NCBI GenBank assembly: GCA_030751555.1
Contig: JASMFX010000079.1
Coordinates: 1-18,289, forward strand
Direction: 5' to 3'
DNA length: 18,289 nucleotides
DNA from: Candidatus Woesearchaeota archaeon
Lineage (GTDB): Archaea; Nanoarchaeota; Nanoarchaeia; Woesearchaeales; CALCXY01
The notes below the pieces were generated by a model. The model did not search any database and had not been told where the DNA came from. It saw only the letters and a list, made by a program, of their open reading frames with translations. A program made the position numbers and the translations under genes. Positions 7,498-14,053 of the stretch are shown one piece after another (the stretch's first letter is position 1; the number at the start of each line of letters is the position of its first letter).

Positions 7498-7709
7498 GGT
7501 TAAGTTACGTATTGTGTGCTGTGTGTGGTGATGCTGGGCCAGGCCCTATTTTACGGCCACCTCTGGTGGCCGTAAGTGTCAGAATTCCACTTCTATTAAG
7601 CTGGTAGAATTCTGAGCATATCAAGACCCCAAAATTAATAGGATAGTTGGGTCTTGATATCCCTCATCGGCTCCAGCATCACCACTAACACACTTAATGT
7701 AACTTAACC
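7498..7709. mobile_element. MITE-like non-autonomous element with nested hairpins
   Basis: A 212-bp element with no open frame of note. Its ends are a perfect 11-bp terminal inverted repeat (GGTTAAGTTAC at 7498-7508, complement at 7699-7709). This extends inward, with a 3-base length difference and a few mismatches, to 7537 and 7673, where another perfect 13-bp block (GTGGTGATGCTGG) pairs. Inside are three separate hairpins: 7551-7561 with 7565-7575 (11 bp, 3-nt loop), 7579-7587 with 7607-7615 (9 bp) and 7618-7629 with 7649-7660 (12 bp, 19-nt loop). The element is flanked by 9-bp direct repeats. Duplication of 9 bp and ends starting GGT would suit several transposase families, for example IS1-like; no transposase is present, so it would need one in trans. 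If removed with one duplication copy, the two divergent genes would be about 83 bases apart. A structured RNA is the alternative, but that would not explain the direct repeats. Confidence 0.8.
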
Positions 7710-7718
7710 AAACCTTCA
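7710..7718. repeat. Right 9-bp target-site duplication
   Basis: Second copy of AAACCTTCA, touching the right inverted-repeat end. Both copies are identical, which suggests a fairly recent insertion. Confidence 0.8.
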
Positions 7719-7724
7719 CAACTT

Positions 7725-7749
7725 TTTTAAATATTAAAAATAGGGAGTG
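7725..7749 (+). promoter_or_regulatory. Promoter and ribosome-binding site of the MBL-fold gene
   Basis: A T/A-rich TATA box (TTTTTAAATATT) at 7724-7735 is centred about 24 bases before the ATG, and GGGAGTGA at 7742-7749 can serve as a Shine-Dalgarno sequence. The promoter lies just to the right of the mobile element. Confidence 0.5.
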
Positions 7750-7753
7750 ATTT

Positions 7754-8326
7754 ATGGTACTTCATGTAGAGCAAATTGAGGTTGGAGGATTAGATAAGAA
7801 TCTTTCTTATGTTGTTTATAATAAAAAGTCAAAAGAAGGCATTATTGTGGATCCTGCAGGAGACTATGATAAAATTGAGGAGTTTATTGATGATAATAAG
7901 ATTAAGGTGCTGTTTATTGTAAATACACATGGACATCATGACCATATTGAGGGGAATGATCATTTTAAGACAAAGTATGCTTCAGAGGTTATTGGGCATG
8001 AGTTAGGGAAGCAAGAGCTTGACATAAGGGTGAAAAAAGGCGATGAGATCCAAATTAGCGAGGATGTTGTTGAGGTGATGCACACACCAGGGCATGCTCC
8101 TGACTTGATCTGCTTAAGGTTTGGAAAGAATTTGATCTGCGGGGATTTAGTTTTTGCTCAGGGGACTGGAAGGACTGATCTAGAGGGGAGTGATGATGGT
8201 GTAATGAAGAGAAGTTTAGGGATATTGTTTCATCTTCCTGAGGAGATTATAGTTTGGCCTGGGCATAATTATGGTGGGAAGAAGACTACTATTAAAAAGA
8301 TTAAGAAGGATTTATTGGGGTATTGA
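7754..8326 (+). CDS. Metallo-beta-lactamase-fold hydrolase (glyoxalase II-like)
   Basis: A binuclear metal hydrolase of 190 residues, the size of short archaeal and bacterial glyoxalase II-like proteins. The metal ligands are all visible: H59, H61, D63 and H64 in THGHHDH, H114 in HTPGHAPD, D131 in CGDLVFAQGTGRTD and H171 in WPGHNYGG. The GRTDL segment after D131 is usual for the glyoxalase II branch. The natural substrate is not known: archaea generally lack glutathione, so another thioester or a persulfide-linked substrate is possible. Its promoter region was split from the divergent nuclease gene by the MITE-like insertion. A T7 run follows the stop within ten bases. Confidence 0.92.
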   Translation: MVLHVEQIEVGGLDKNLSYVVYNKKSKEGIIVDPAGDYDKIEEFIDDNKIKVLFIVNTHGHHDHIEGNDHFKTKYASEVIGHELGKQELDIRVKKGDEIQISEDVVEVMHTPGHAPDLICLRFGKNLICGDLVFAQGTGRTDLEGSDDGVMKRSLGILFHLPEEIIVWPGHNYGGKKTTIKKIKKDLLGY

Positions 8327-8333
8327 TTATAGA

Positions 8334-8340
8334 TTTTTTT
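8334..8340 (+). terminator. T-tract terminator of the MBL-fold gene
   Basis: Seven T residues start eight bases after the stop codon, followed by more pyrimidine-rich sequence. Archaeal RNA polymerase terminates at such U-tracts without needing a hairpin. Confidence 0.5.
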
Positions 8341-8359
8341 CTCGTTTCAGAACGAAAAT

Positions 8360-8384
8360 AAAAAAAAATCCCCATCGCTGGGGA
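8360..8384 (-). terminator. Hairpin plus T-run, minus strand
   Basis: On the minus strand TCCCCA-gcga-TGGGGA (stem 8369-8374 with 8379-8384) is followed directly by nine T residues (8360-8368). It has the form of an intrinsic terminator and would stop read-through from ftsZ2 or end a separate minus-strand RNA, before it enters the convergent MBL-fold gene. Confidence 0.55.
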
Positions 8385-8445
8385 CGAATGCCTTCATTTT
8401 TATGTGTTGGGGGTGGTATAAAAGATGAAGGCAAGAACTTGTTCC

Positions 8446-8545
8446 ACCACAAAGACCAAGGGGGTGAACATGAGCGTTATGCCTTAATTGGGTAATACCC
8501 AAATTTACTAAAGATTAAGAAATTCCTTTCTTAACCCCATTGAAA
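8446..8545 (+). ncRNA. Candidate small + strand RNA with five-codon ORF (speculative)
   Basis: A TATA-like GGTATAAAAG (8415-8424) predicts a transcript from about 8446. It would carry GGGGGTGA (8460-8467), then ATG at 8470 and a five-codon frame M-S-V-M-P ending at TAA 8485-8487. A hairpin (8488-8493 with 8497-8502, loop AAT) starts right after that stop, and a second follows (8515-8522 with 8527-8534, loop TTCC). Another 9-bp inverted repeat (8389-8397 with 8425-8433) brackets the promoter. No gene follows on this strand; ftsZ2 converges. The whole gap 8327-8553 has no convincing protein gene. Confidence 0.3.
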
Positions 8546-8553
8546 AGGAAAAT

Positions 8554-8580
8554 AAAAAAAAGTAAAAGCAATGCTTTTAC
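8554..8580 (-). terminator. ftsZ2 terminator overlapping its stop codon
   Basis: On the minus strand an 8-bp perfect stem (8562-8569 with 8573-8580, 3-nt loop) is followed by eight T residues (8554-8561). The stop codon (8577-8579) lies inside the stem. The form is that of an intrinsic terminator. Confidence 0.6.
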
Positions 8581-9647
8581 TGGATTATCTCTATGCCTAG
8601 TTCGTCAGAGATTTCTTTGGTTTCAGCGCTTACTTGACCTTGATCAAGCTTGCCAACAATCCAAGGTGATTTTACACCTGTCATGATGGTCATCACTGTT
8701 AATTTACCTTTCATCTCTTCGGAGACTCTAGCGCCCCAAATTACGTTAGCTTCATCATCCAAACTTTCGGTGACTAGCTCGCCTGCCCTGTTGATCTCAT
8801 CAAGAGTTAGATCTTGTCCGCCTTCGATGTGGATAAGAGCTCCTGATGCGCCTTGATATGATATATCAAGCAACGGGTTGCTTAGCGCGCCTTTTACTGC
8901 TTCTTCTACTCTGTTGTTTGTGTCTGATGCGCCTACGCCAATAGCGGCTACTCCACCATTGGTCATGATTGTTTTAACATCTGCATAGTCCAGGTTGACA
9001 AGGCTTGGGATGGCTATTGTTTCAACAATTCCTTTGATCATTGTAGAAATGAGTTCATTTGCTACTGCAAAGGCTTGCTGTATAGGAAGATTGCCTGCGA
9101 TGTTAACTAATCTGTTGTTGTCAATGACAATTACTGTATCAGCAACTTGGCGAAGCTGGCCTAAACCAAATTCTGCTTTGTCTACTCTTGCACGCTCGAT
9201 TCTGAAAGGCATGGTTATTGTACCAATAACAATTGCTCCTGTGTCCTTAGCTACAGATGCAACTACAGGTCCTGCTCCAGTTCCTGTTCCACCACCCATT
9301 CCTGCGCAGACAAATACCATATCGGATCCTTTTAGAGCCTCTTTAATCTCTTGCAAGGATTCCTGAGCTGCTTCAGCTCCTTTTTCGGCGAATCCTCCGC
9401 AGCCTAAACCACGAGTAAGATCCTTTCCAATCAGGAATTTCTTGTCTGAATCAGCAATATCAAGATGCTGCTGGTCGGTATTACAAGCGATGATTTCAGC
9501 GCCCTTAATACCTTTTTTGTAAAGCCAGCTTACCATATTATTGCCAGCTCCCCCTACCCCTATAACTCTGATGCATGCCTGATTTACATGGCTTGCAACA
9601 GGTTGTTCTTCTAATTTTTTGGTCGCGTTTTCCACGATAAAGTCCAT
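8577..9647 (-). CDS. ftsZ2: Cell division protein FtsZ, paralogue 2
   Basis: Second tubulin-like division GTPase, 356 residues. The nucleotide loop RVIGVGGAGNN (27-37), tubulin signature GGGTGTG (118-124), MPFRIERARV (146-155) and the T7 loop NLDYAD (218-223) are intact, so it should be an active GTPase. The N-terminal tail (1-24) is short and the C-terminal linker ends in KEISDELGIEIIQ, closely resembling the end of the other FtsZ (KEIETELGIDFVD). The ATG has a good SD site, GGGGTGA at 9654-9660 on the minus strand, six bases away. In haloarchaea the two FtsZs have separate tasks in ring assembly and constriction. Its long upstream region holds dyads suggesting regulated expression, unlike the compact promoters elsewhere in the window. 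Confidence 0.96.
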   Translation of the reverse strand: MDFIVENATKKLEEQPVASHVNQACIRVIGVGGAGNNMVSWLYKKGIKGAEIIACNTDQQHLDIADSDKKFLIGKDLTRGLGCGGFAEKGAEAAQESLQEIKEALKGSDMVFVCAGMGGGTGTGAGPVVASVAKDTGAIVIGTITMPFRIERARVDKAEFGLGQLRQVADTVIVIDNNRLVNIAGNLPIQQAFAVANELISTMIKGIVETIAIPSLVNLDYADVKTIMTNGGVAAIGVGASDTNNRVEEAVKGALSNPLLDISYQGASGALIHIEGGQDLTLDEINRAGELVTESLDDEANVIWGARVSEEMKGKLTVMTIMTGVKSPWIVGKLDQGQVSAETKEISDELGIEIIQ

Positions 9648-9680
9648 TTGTATTCACCCCTTGTGTTTGTGGTCAACATA

Positions 9681-9708
9681 TATACTGTAATATATACTTT
9701 ACAGTATA
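9681..9708. promoter_or_regulatory. Perfect 10-bp dyad upstream of ftsZ2 (candidate operator)
   Basis: TATACTGTAA (9681-9690) and its exact complement TTACAGTATA (9699-9708) are separated by eight bases. The centre is about 47 bases upstream of the ftsZ2 ATG, on top of the TATA-like sequences and probable transcription start region. Such a site suits a dimeric repressor. Confidence 0.5.
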
Positions 9709-9745
9709 ACAATCTTTATATATATGTTTATCTACTTATCCCTAG

Positions 9746-9848
9746 AACTCAACGTGTACCACGCCAATGGTTTACGTTTACTGTTTACAAATTAAATGAG
9801 GTTCGCCAAAACCTTGTTATATATTTATCATTTCTGAGTTTTCTTTTA
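9746..9848 (+). ncRNA. Candidate small RNA with two CGCCAA-loop hairpins
   Basis: A strong TATA box on the + strand (CTTTATATATATG, 9714-9726) predicts a start near 9746. Hairpin 1 pairs 9751-9760 with 9769-9778 (nine of ten pairs, one G-U) and its loop is ACGCCAAT. Hairpin 2 pairs 9798-9803 with 9810-9815 and its loop is CGCCAA. Between them is GTTTAC three times (9770, 9776, 9783). A T-rich stretch at 9839-9847 could end the transcript. The same strand has no believable protein: the open frame at 9648-9938 starts inside the ftsZ2 SD region with TTG and is rich in Y, I and L as AT-rich noise usually is. The features could instead be DNA-level sites for ftsZ2 control. Confidence 0.35.
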
Positions 9849-9946
9849 TATAAAGATTTAGTAAGTCGAACATATATATTTGAATATATAGGTTGGAGAA
9901 TATATGTTTGGGAAATATTCACTCTTTTTTTAGAATAAATTGATTT

Positions 9947-10594
9947 TTACTTCTTTTTCTTAGGAGTTGCTAGTTTTTTAAGAAAACCTGTAGTAGCTTT
10001 AACTCCTTTTGCGAGTTTATCGGAAAATTCACCCAAATAGGCAGGAATATCCTCAATTCTATTAGGTTGGCCTCCAAAGTCCCTGAAAAACATCACTTCT
10101 TCTAGAGAAAACTCTGGTGGAGGAGGAGGATTTTCGTCTGGATAACCTATTGTTATTATGGCTTGAGGCCTTGCTTGCTCTGGCAGGTTTGTGAGCATCT
10201 TAATTTTTGACTCATCAAATGCTCCAATCCAGCAGGCTCCGAGGCCTTGATTATGCGCTTCTAGAAGCATGTTCATGGTAGCTGCTGCACAGCCTTGGGG
10301 GGAATATAAGCGTTCTCCTCTGATTCCATAGAATTGTCGCACTTTGTCTGGTTCTGCTACTACGATGATGATGGTAGGTGCTGAGGCGATCCACCACTGT
10401 TGGAGGCATGCCTCGGCTATTTTTTGTCTTTTGTCTTGTGATTCGATTAATAGGAACTTCCAGTTTTGGATATTTCCTGCGGAAGGGGCTGCTTTTCCTG
10501 CCTCCATGATAACGCCTACTTTATCTCTCTCTACAGGAACTGCGAGATATTTGCGAATAGAGCGCCTTGAGAGGATGCAATCTGTTACTTCCAT
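9947..10594 (-). CDS. Nitroreductase-family flavoprotein
   Basis: An FMN-dependent NAD(P)H oxidoreductase of 215 residues. The N-terminal SRRSIRKY (9-16) is the FMN phosphate-binding motif, APSAGNIQNWKFLLI (36-50) the second FMN contact, and GLGACWIGAFDE (about 117-128) with TIGYPDENPPPP (147-158) complete the family pattern. Family members normally end soon after the last of these; here about 55 more residues follow, ending in a lysine-rich tail (KKLATPKKKK). The substrate is not predictable. It follows the radical SAM gene by 38 bases on the same strand but has its own TATA box centred 26 bases from its ATG, so it may be transcribed separately. Confidence 0.9.
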   Translation of the reverse strand: MEVTDCILSRRSIRKYLAVPVERDKVGVIMEAGKAAPSAGNIQNWKFLLIESQDKRQKIAEACLQQWWIASAPTIIIVVAEPDKVRQFYGIRGERLYSPQGCAAATMNMLLEAHNQGLGACWIGAFDESKIKMLTNLPEQARPQAIITIGYPDENPPPPPEFSLEEVMFFRDFGGQPNRIEDIPAYLGEFSDKLAKGVKATTGFLKKLATPKKKK

Positions 10595-10615
10595 GAGTGA
10601 TTATTTTATTTTGGG

Positions 10616-10625
10616 TTTTATAAAG
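10616..10625 (-). promoter_or_regulatory. TATA box of the nitroreductase gene
   Basis: CTTTATAAAA on the minus strand, centred 26 bases before ATG 10594, inside the short gap after the radical SAM gene. Confidence 0.6.
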
Positions 10626-10632
10626 TTTGCTT

Positions 10633-12114
10633 TTATCCAACATTTTTTCCTGTTCTAATATTGAATGAGGATAGTGTTTCATTTACGTCATTGATTCTTT
10701 CTACTGCGTAGTTTTCATCAATATGGGTAAAATGGGCAAACCAGTCAGAGGCTAATTCCTCAATATCTAGTAGATCTGCCTCTTTGTATTGATCTTTCAA
10801 TTGATCTCTGATGTGTGGAGGTATTGAGATACCTCTGATGGCTAGCTCAAGTTTTATCTCGTCAGGGCTTTTGTAGAATTTGGGATCTTCAAAATCTACT
10901 AGTAAATCCCAGGCAGGGCTATTTGGGAGAGGAATGAATCTTGAAAATTCTATTGCGCTGAATTTCGATGCTTTGGCTATGCTCTCAATATGACTGATTG
11001 TGGTTTCTAATGATTCAGTGGTTTCTCCCAATGCTCCTGCAATAAATGAGGCATGAATTATAATACCTCTTTGAGATAATAATGATATGGCATCGAGATT
11101 TGTCTCTAATGTGGTTTTGTTTTTTCTTTGTGCTTCTAGGATGGTGGTGTCTCCTGCATCTAGGCCAATGTTCACAGCCCGAACACCTATTTTGTAGAGT
11201 TTTCCTATGTTATCTCTCTTAAGAAGACCCAATGCTCTTGCATAGACCATGAGTTCTATATCTCCTTGTGCTATTAGGTTTTCTAGATCTTTTGGTAAAG
11301 AGGTAACCAAGCCATCAATATATTTTGGACTTGCGGTGAAGCTATCATAAACCTCGAAGAATAAGTTTATTCCAAAATTTTCATGATATGATCTTACAGT
11401 GTCCCAGAACTGTTTTGGATTACCGGTATTGATCATGAGATCAGCGATACTACAGTAGGTGCACCTATTTAGGTTTTCACATCCTCTAGCGTTGTTTATG
11501 GTTACTGGTTTTATCTGCTTTGATTTTAGGTGTCCGAATGCCTCGTTGTAATTCTGAGCATATGTGCCTAAAGTATTGCTAATTAACGCTAGATCTGGGA
11601 CAGTATTCTGGTCTTTTAGAAAGTATGGTGTTGAGGGATTTGCTTGGATTCCTGAGTCTGCTCTGTACACTCGGGAGGAAACCTTGTCTAATGATCTTTG
11701 ATACAGTAAAGCTCTAATTAATTGTGAGAATGGTCCTTCTGCTACATCATTCGCCACAATGTAGTCAATTTCTGGGCGATTTTTTAATATTAATTCAGGG
11801 AAAAAGATTGCGTGGTCATCTCCTAGGATTACTTTGGCACCACCCTTTTTAGCGTGCTGAGCAATTTTCAATCCTTCAGCATAAGTAGGTGTCAGGACTC
11901 CTATACCGACCACATCTGGATGGTATCTGTCAATCTCAGCCATAATAGATCCTGTAGTGGAGAGACCTCCATCGAGGATATTAACATCCACCTTGTCAGC
12001 GTAATCCTGTTTAATTCTTGTCCCTAATTGGATTATTCCAATAGGCGGAAATAGGGCGTAGTTTGTATTATGGCCTGAACTTTTGTTCGGGCTATTAATC
12101 AACATGAGTTTCAT
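10633..12114 (-). CDS. B12-binding-domain radical SAM protein
   Basis: A 493-residue enzyme with an N-terminal cobalamin-binding-like Rossmann domain (about 1-140: MKLMLINSPN, then LFPPIGIIQLGTRI and VVGIGVLTPTYAEGLKIAQ) followed by a radical SAM barrel. The cluster cysteines are C212, C218 and C221 in RGCENLNRCTYC, spacing CX5CX2C instead of the usual CX3CX2C. Downstream FFEVYDSFTAS, NIGLDAGD (about 326-333) and an E-F-S-R-F-I-P-L-P-N-S-P-A-W stretch fit the family of anaerobic-metabolism enzymes of this type. The reaction is unknown; methyl transfer or a cyclisation are typical of relatives. The start follows the family's usual MKxLLIN opening. A TATA box at 12130-12137 is 20 bases from ATG 12114 but 29 from the in-frame ATG at 12105, so the start could be three codons later. 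Confidence 0.9.
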   Translation of the reverse strand: MKLMLINSPNKSSGHNTNYALFPPIGIIQLGTRIKQDYADKVDVNILDGGLSTTGSIMAEIDRYHPDVVGIGVLTPTYAEGLKIAQHAKKGGAKVILGDDHAIFFPELILKNRPEIDYIVANDVAEGPFSQLIRALLYQRSLDKVSSRVYRADSGIQANPSTPYFLKDQNTVPDLALISNTLGTYAQNYNEAFGHLKSKQIKPVTINNARGCENLNRCTYCSIADLMINTGNPKQFWDTVRSYHENFGINLFFEVYDSFTASPKYIDGLVTSLPKDLENLIAQGDIELMVYARALGLLKRDNIGKLYKIGVRAVNIGLDAGDTTILEAQRKNKTTLETNLDAISLLSQRGIIIHASFIAGALGETTESLETTISHIESIAKASKFSAIEFSRFIPLPNSPAWDLLVDFEDPKFYKSPDEIKLELAIRGISIPPHIRDQLKDQYKEADLLDIEELASDWFAHFTHIDENYAVERINDVNETLSSFNIRTGKNVG

Positions 12115-12129
12115 TTTATATTTTAGTTA

Positions 12130-12137
12130 CTATAAAG
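12130..12137 (-). promoter_or_regulatory. TATA box of the radical SAM gene
   Basis: CTTTATAG on the minus strand, in the 114-base divergent region shared with the Lrp-like regulator. Spacing fits ATG 12105 better than ATG 12114. Confidence 0.45.
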
Positions 12138-12196
12138 TGATAATTGTCTATTCATATATTAAATTAATTTGTGTTTATTTTGTCAAAAAGGTAATA

Positions 12197-12204
12197 TTTA
12201 TATA
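12197..12204 (+). promoter_or_regulatory. TATA box of the Lrp-like regulator gene
   Basis: TTTATATA centred about 28 bases before ATG 12229. It supports that ATG over the in-frame GTG at 12220. Confidence 0.6.
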
Positions 12205-12228
12205 ATAAAGTAGGTAAATGTGTTAAAA

Positions 12229-13191
12229 ATGAAGGATTTTGACAAATTGGATAGGAAGATACTCTATGAACTCGATATAAATGCTCGTCAAAGCTATTCC
12301 CAGATTGCGAAGAAGGTTAGGGCATCCAAACAGGTTGTTGCTTATCGTGTTGAGAGGTTGCTTGAGAAAGGAGCTGTAACAGGATTTTTTACTGCAATTG
12401 ACCACTCTAAACTGGGATATTTTAGTTTTCGTGTTTATATCAAACTGAGAAATATTAGCCCTAAGAAGCAGGAAGAGATGGTATCCTATTTGAACAGATC
12501 AAAGGATGTGTGGTGGTTCGTAACAGTAGATGGAAAGTGGGATATTGATTTTGTGATACTGGTGAGAGAGGTTTTTGATTATTATCATGTATGGGAGGAA
12601 TTCTTATCTCATTTTAAGAGGTATATCCATGAATATGAAACCGTGGTGTATTCGCATATTCATGGTTTTCCAAAGTCTTACCTTCTTGGTAGAAAGAATG
12701 AGGAAAAAGGATTCTTAATCAGCAAAGAGAGATTAGTGCTGCCCATTGATACTCTTGATATTCAGATTTTGCAATTATTATCAAAAAATGCCCGTATGGA
12801 GGCAATGCAACTAGCAAAGAAAACAAAAACTACTGTTAAAACCGTTATTCAGCGGATAAAGTCGTTGGAAAATAGGAAGATAATCGTGGGTTACAGAGCC
12901 TTGATTGATCTTAAGACTATTGGATACACTTATTACAAAATTGTATTTTATCTGATGGATACTTCCAAGATTGAGAGCATGAAAACATGGGCTTTTTCTC
13001 ATCCTAATGTTCCTTATGTAAACAAGACTATTGGGGGTGGCGACTTTGAATTGGAAATCCATGCTAAGTCAAGGGAAGAATTTTTTATGGTTCTGAGTGA
13101 ATTTAAGGCCCTGTTTCATGAATCTATTGATCATTATTATTATTTTTGGGTTTTGGATGAATATAAGATGATTTATTATCCAAGTGATTAA
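12229..13191 (+). CDS. Tandem Lrp/AsnC-like transcriptional regulator
   Basis: A 320-residue protein built of two Lrp-like halves. The first winged helix-turn-helix is at about 5-55 (LDRKILYELDINARQSYSQI, then KKVRASKQVVAYRVERLLEKG), followed by a ligand-domain-like stretch (about 60-150). The second HTH is at about 174-228 (LDIQILQLLSKNARMEAMQL, then TTVKTVIQRIKSLENRKII) with its own following domain. Ordinary Lrp proteins are about 150 residues with one HTH, so this is a fused pair of a kind seen in archaea. It is divergent from the radical SAM gene, and the shared 114-base region suggests it regulates that gene and itself; no clear operator was picked out. The effector is unknown. Confidence 0.85.
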   Translation: MKDFDKLDRKILYELDINARQSYSQIAKKVRASKQVVAYRVERLLEKGAVTGFFTAIDHSKLGYFSFRVYIKLRNISPKKQEEMVSYLNRSKDVWWFVTVDGKWDIDFVILVREVFDYYHVWEEFLSHFKRYIHEYETVVYSHIHGFPKSYLLGRKNEEKGFLISKERLVLPIDTLDIQILQLLSKNARMEAMQLAKKTKTTVKTVIQRIKSLENRKIIVGYRALIDLKTIGYTYYKIVFYLMDTSKIESMKTWAFSHPNVPYVNKTIGGGDFELEIHAKSREEFFMVLSEFKALFHESIDHYYYFWVLDEYKMIYYPSD

Positions 13192-13202
13192 TCAGGCATA
13201 GC

Positions 13203-13210
13203 TTTAAATA
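13203..13210 (+). promoter_or_regulatory. TATA box of the TPR gene
   Basis: TTTAAATA centred 26-27 bases before ATG 13233, twelve bases after the stop of the preceding regulator. Confidence 0.6.
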
Positions 13211-13232
13211 TCATACTCTGAGATTCATATGT

Positions 13233-13988
13233 ATGCTAGTGGATATTATATTGGCTTGTGTTCTTCGTGGAGATGTTAAACCTTTGCCGAAAATTGAAAA
13301 AGAGCCTGTTTCTTCAAGAATTGAGCTAACTGAGGATGAACTAGCATTCCATAAATTGAGTAGGGATTTCTTGCAACAGGGAAGGAACTATCTCAAAGAG
13401 AACAAGTTAGAAGAAGCTATTGAGTGTGTAGAGGAGGCTCTAGAATATGCGCCCAGAACTAAGTATTGTTTAGGACAGGCTCATAATAATTTGGGTGCGT
13501 TTCACAATCATTATGCTAAAATGTTGAGATTTGTTATTGAGGATACTGAGAAAGAGATAACCAAGCATAAGAGAAATCGCAAAAGGAGATCAGTCAAGAA
13601 GGGAAGAAAAGAGATCAGAGCTATGAAACAATATTTAGGGTTTCAAGTTTATATGGCTGGCAAAGAATATGATAAAGCTATTGAACTGTGGGATGATAAT
13701 GAGGTTTTTTACGAAAATAAGGCCAAGTGGTGTAAATTTAGGGAGGATACATCATGGGTTCTGGAGTTTTCCAAGAAGGCTCTGGATTTGAAGCCAAATG
13801 ATCCCCATTATGTATTTCTCTACGGAGTGGCCTGCTATGAATCAAGGAAATACCAGGATGCGCTCATCTATGTTGCCAAGTCGTGTAAATTAGATGAGGG
13901 TTATCATGATAGAGCAGCTATATTGATGAAAAAGATACATCATGATATGAAAATGGATGCTAAGAAGTTTTCAGTTCTGAATAATTAG
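13233..13988 (+). CDS. TPR-repeat protein
   Basis: A 251-residue protein with tetratricopeptide-like helix pairs, expected to be a protein-binding scaffold. One clear repeat is at about 43-75 (GRNYLKENKLEEAIECVEEA, then LEYAPR), another around 130-150 (YLGFQVYMAGKEYDKAIELW), and more near 175-225 (FSKKALDLKPNDPHYVFLYG, then ACYESRKYQDALIYVAKSC). A strongly basic segment (KHKRNRKRRSVKKGRKE, about 109-126) separates the first and second and could bind nucleic acid. There is no clear signal peptide, though the first ten residues are hydrophobic. It follows the regulator gene by 41 bases with its own promoter; no partner can be named. Confidence 0.8.
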   Translation: MLVDIILACVLRGDVKPLPKIEKEPVSSRIELTEDELAFHKLSRDFLQQGRNYLKENKLEEAIECVEEALEYAPRTKYCLGQAHNNLGAFHNHYAKMLRFVIEDTEKEITKHKRNRKRRSVKKGRKEIRAMKQYLGFQVYMAGKEYDKAIELWDDNEVFYENKAKWCKFREDTSWVLEFSKKALDLKPNDPHYVFLYGVACYESRKYQDALIYVAKSCKLDEGYHDRAAILMKKIHHDMKMDAKKFSVLNN

Positions 13989-14023
13989 TAAAGTGATACT
14001 TGGTATTGTTGGTTAGAGCAATC

Positions 14024-14031
14024 TTTATTAA
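14024..14031 (+). promoter_or_regulatory. TATA box of the DNA ligase gene
   Basis: TTTATTAA centred 26-27 bases before ATG 14054, again the leaderless spacing. Confidence 0.55.
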
Positions 14032-14053
14032 CACCTAAGTTCTTACTTTTGTT

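Noticed and set aside
7498..7709. The folded element as SRP RNA or RNase P RNA
   Set aside because: None of the conserved blocks I know for those RNAs are present, and perfect direct repeats flank the fold, which points to transposition.
8271..8495. Open frame of 74 codons overlapping the end of the MBL-fold gene
   Set aside because: It is out of frame with the hydrolase, crosses its terminator and several hairpins, and encodes no recognisable pattern.
9648..9938. Open frame of 96 codons upstream of ftsZ2
   Set aside because: It begins with TTG inside the ftsZ2 ribosome-binding region, has no promoter or SD of its own, and its composition (many I, Y, L, V) is what random AT-rich DNA gives.
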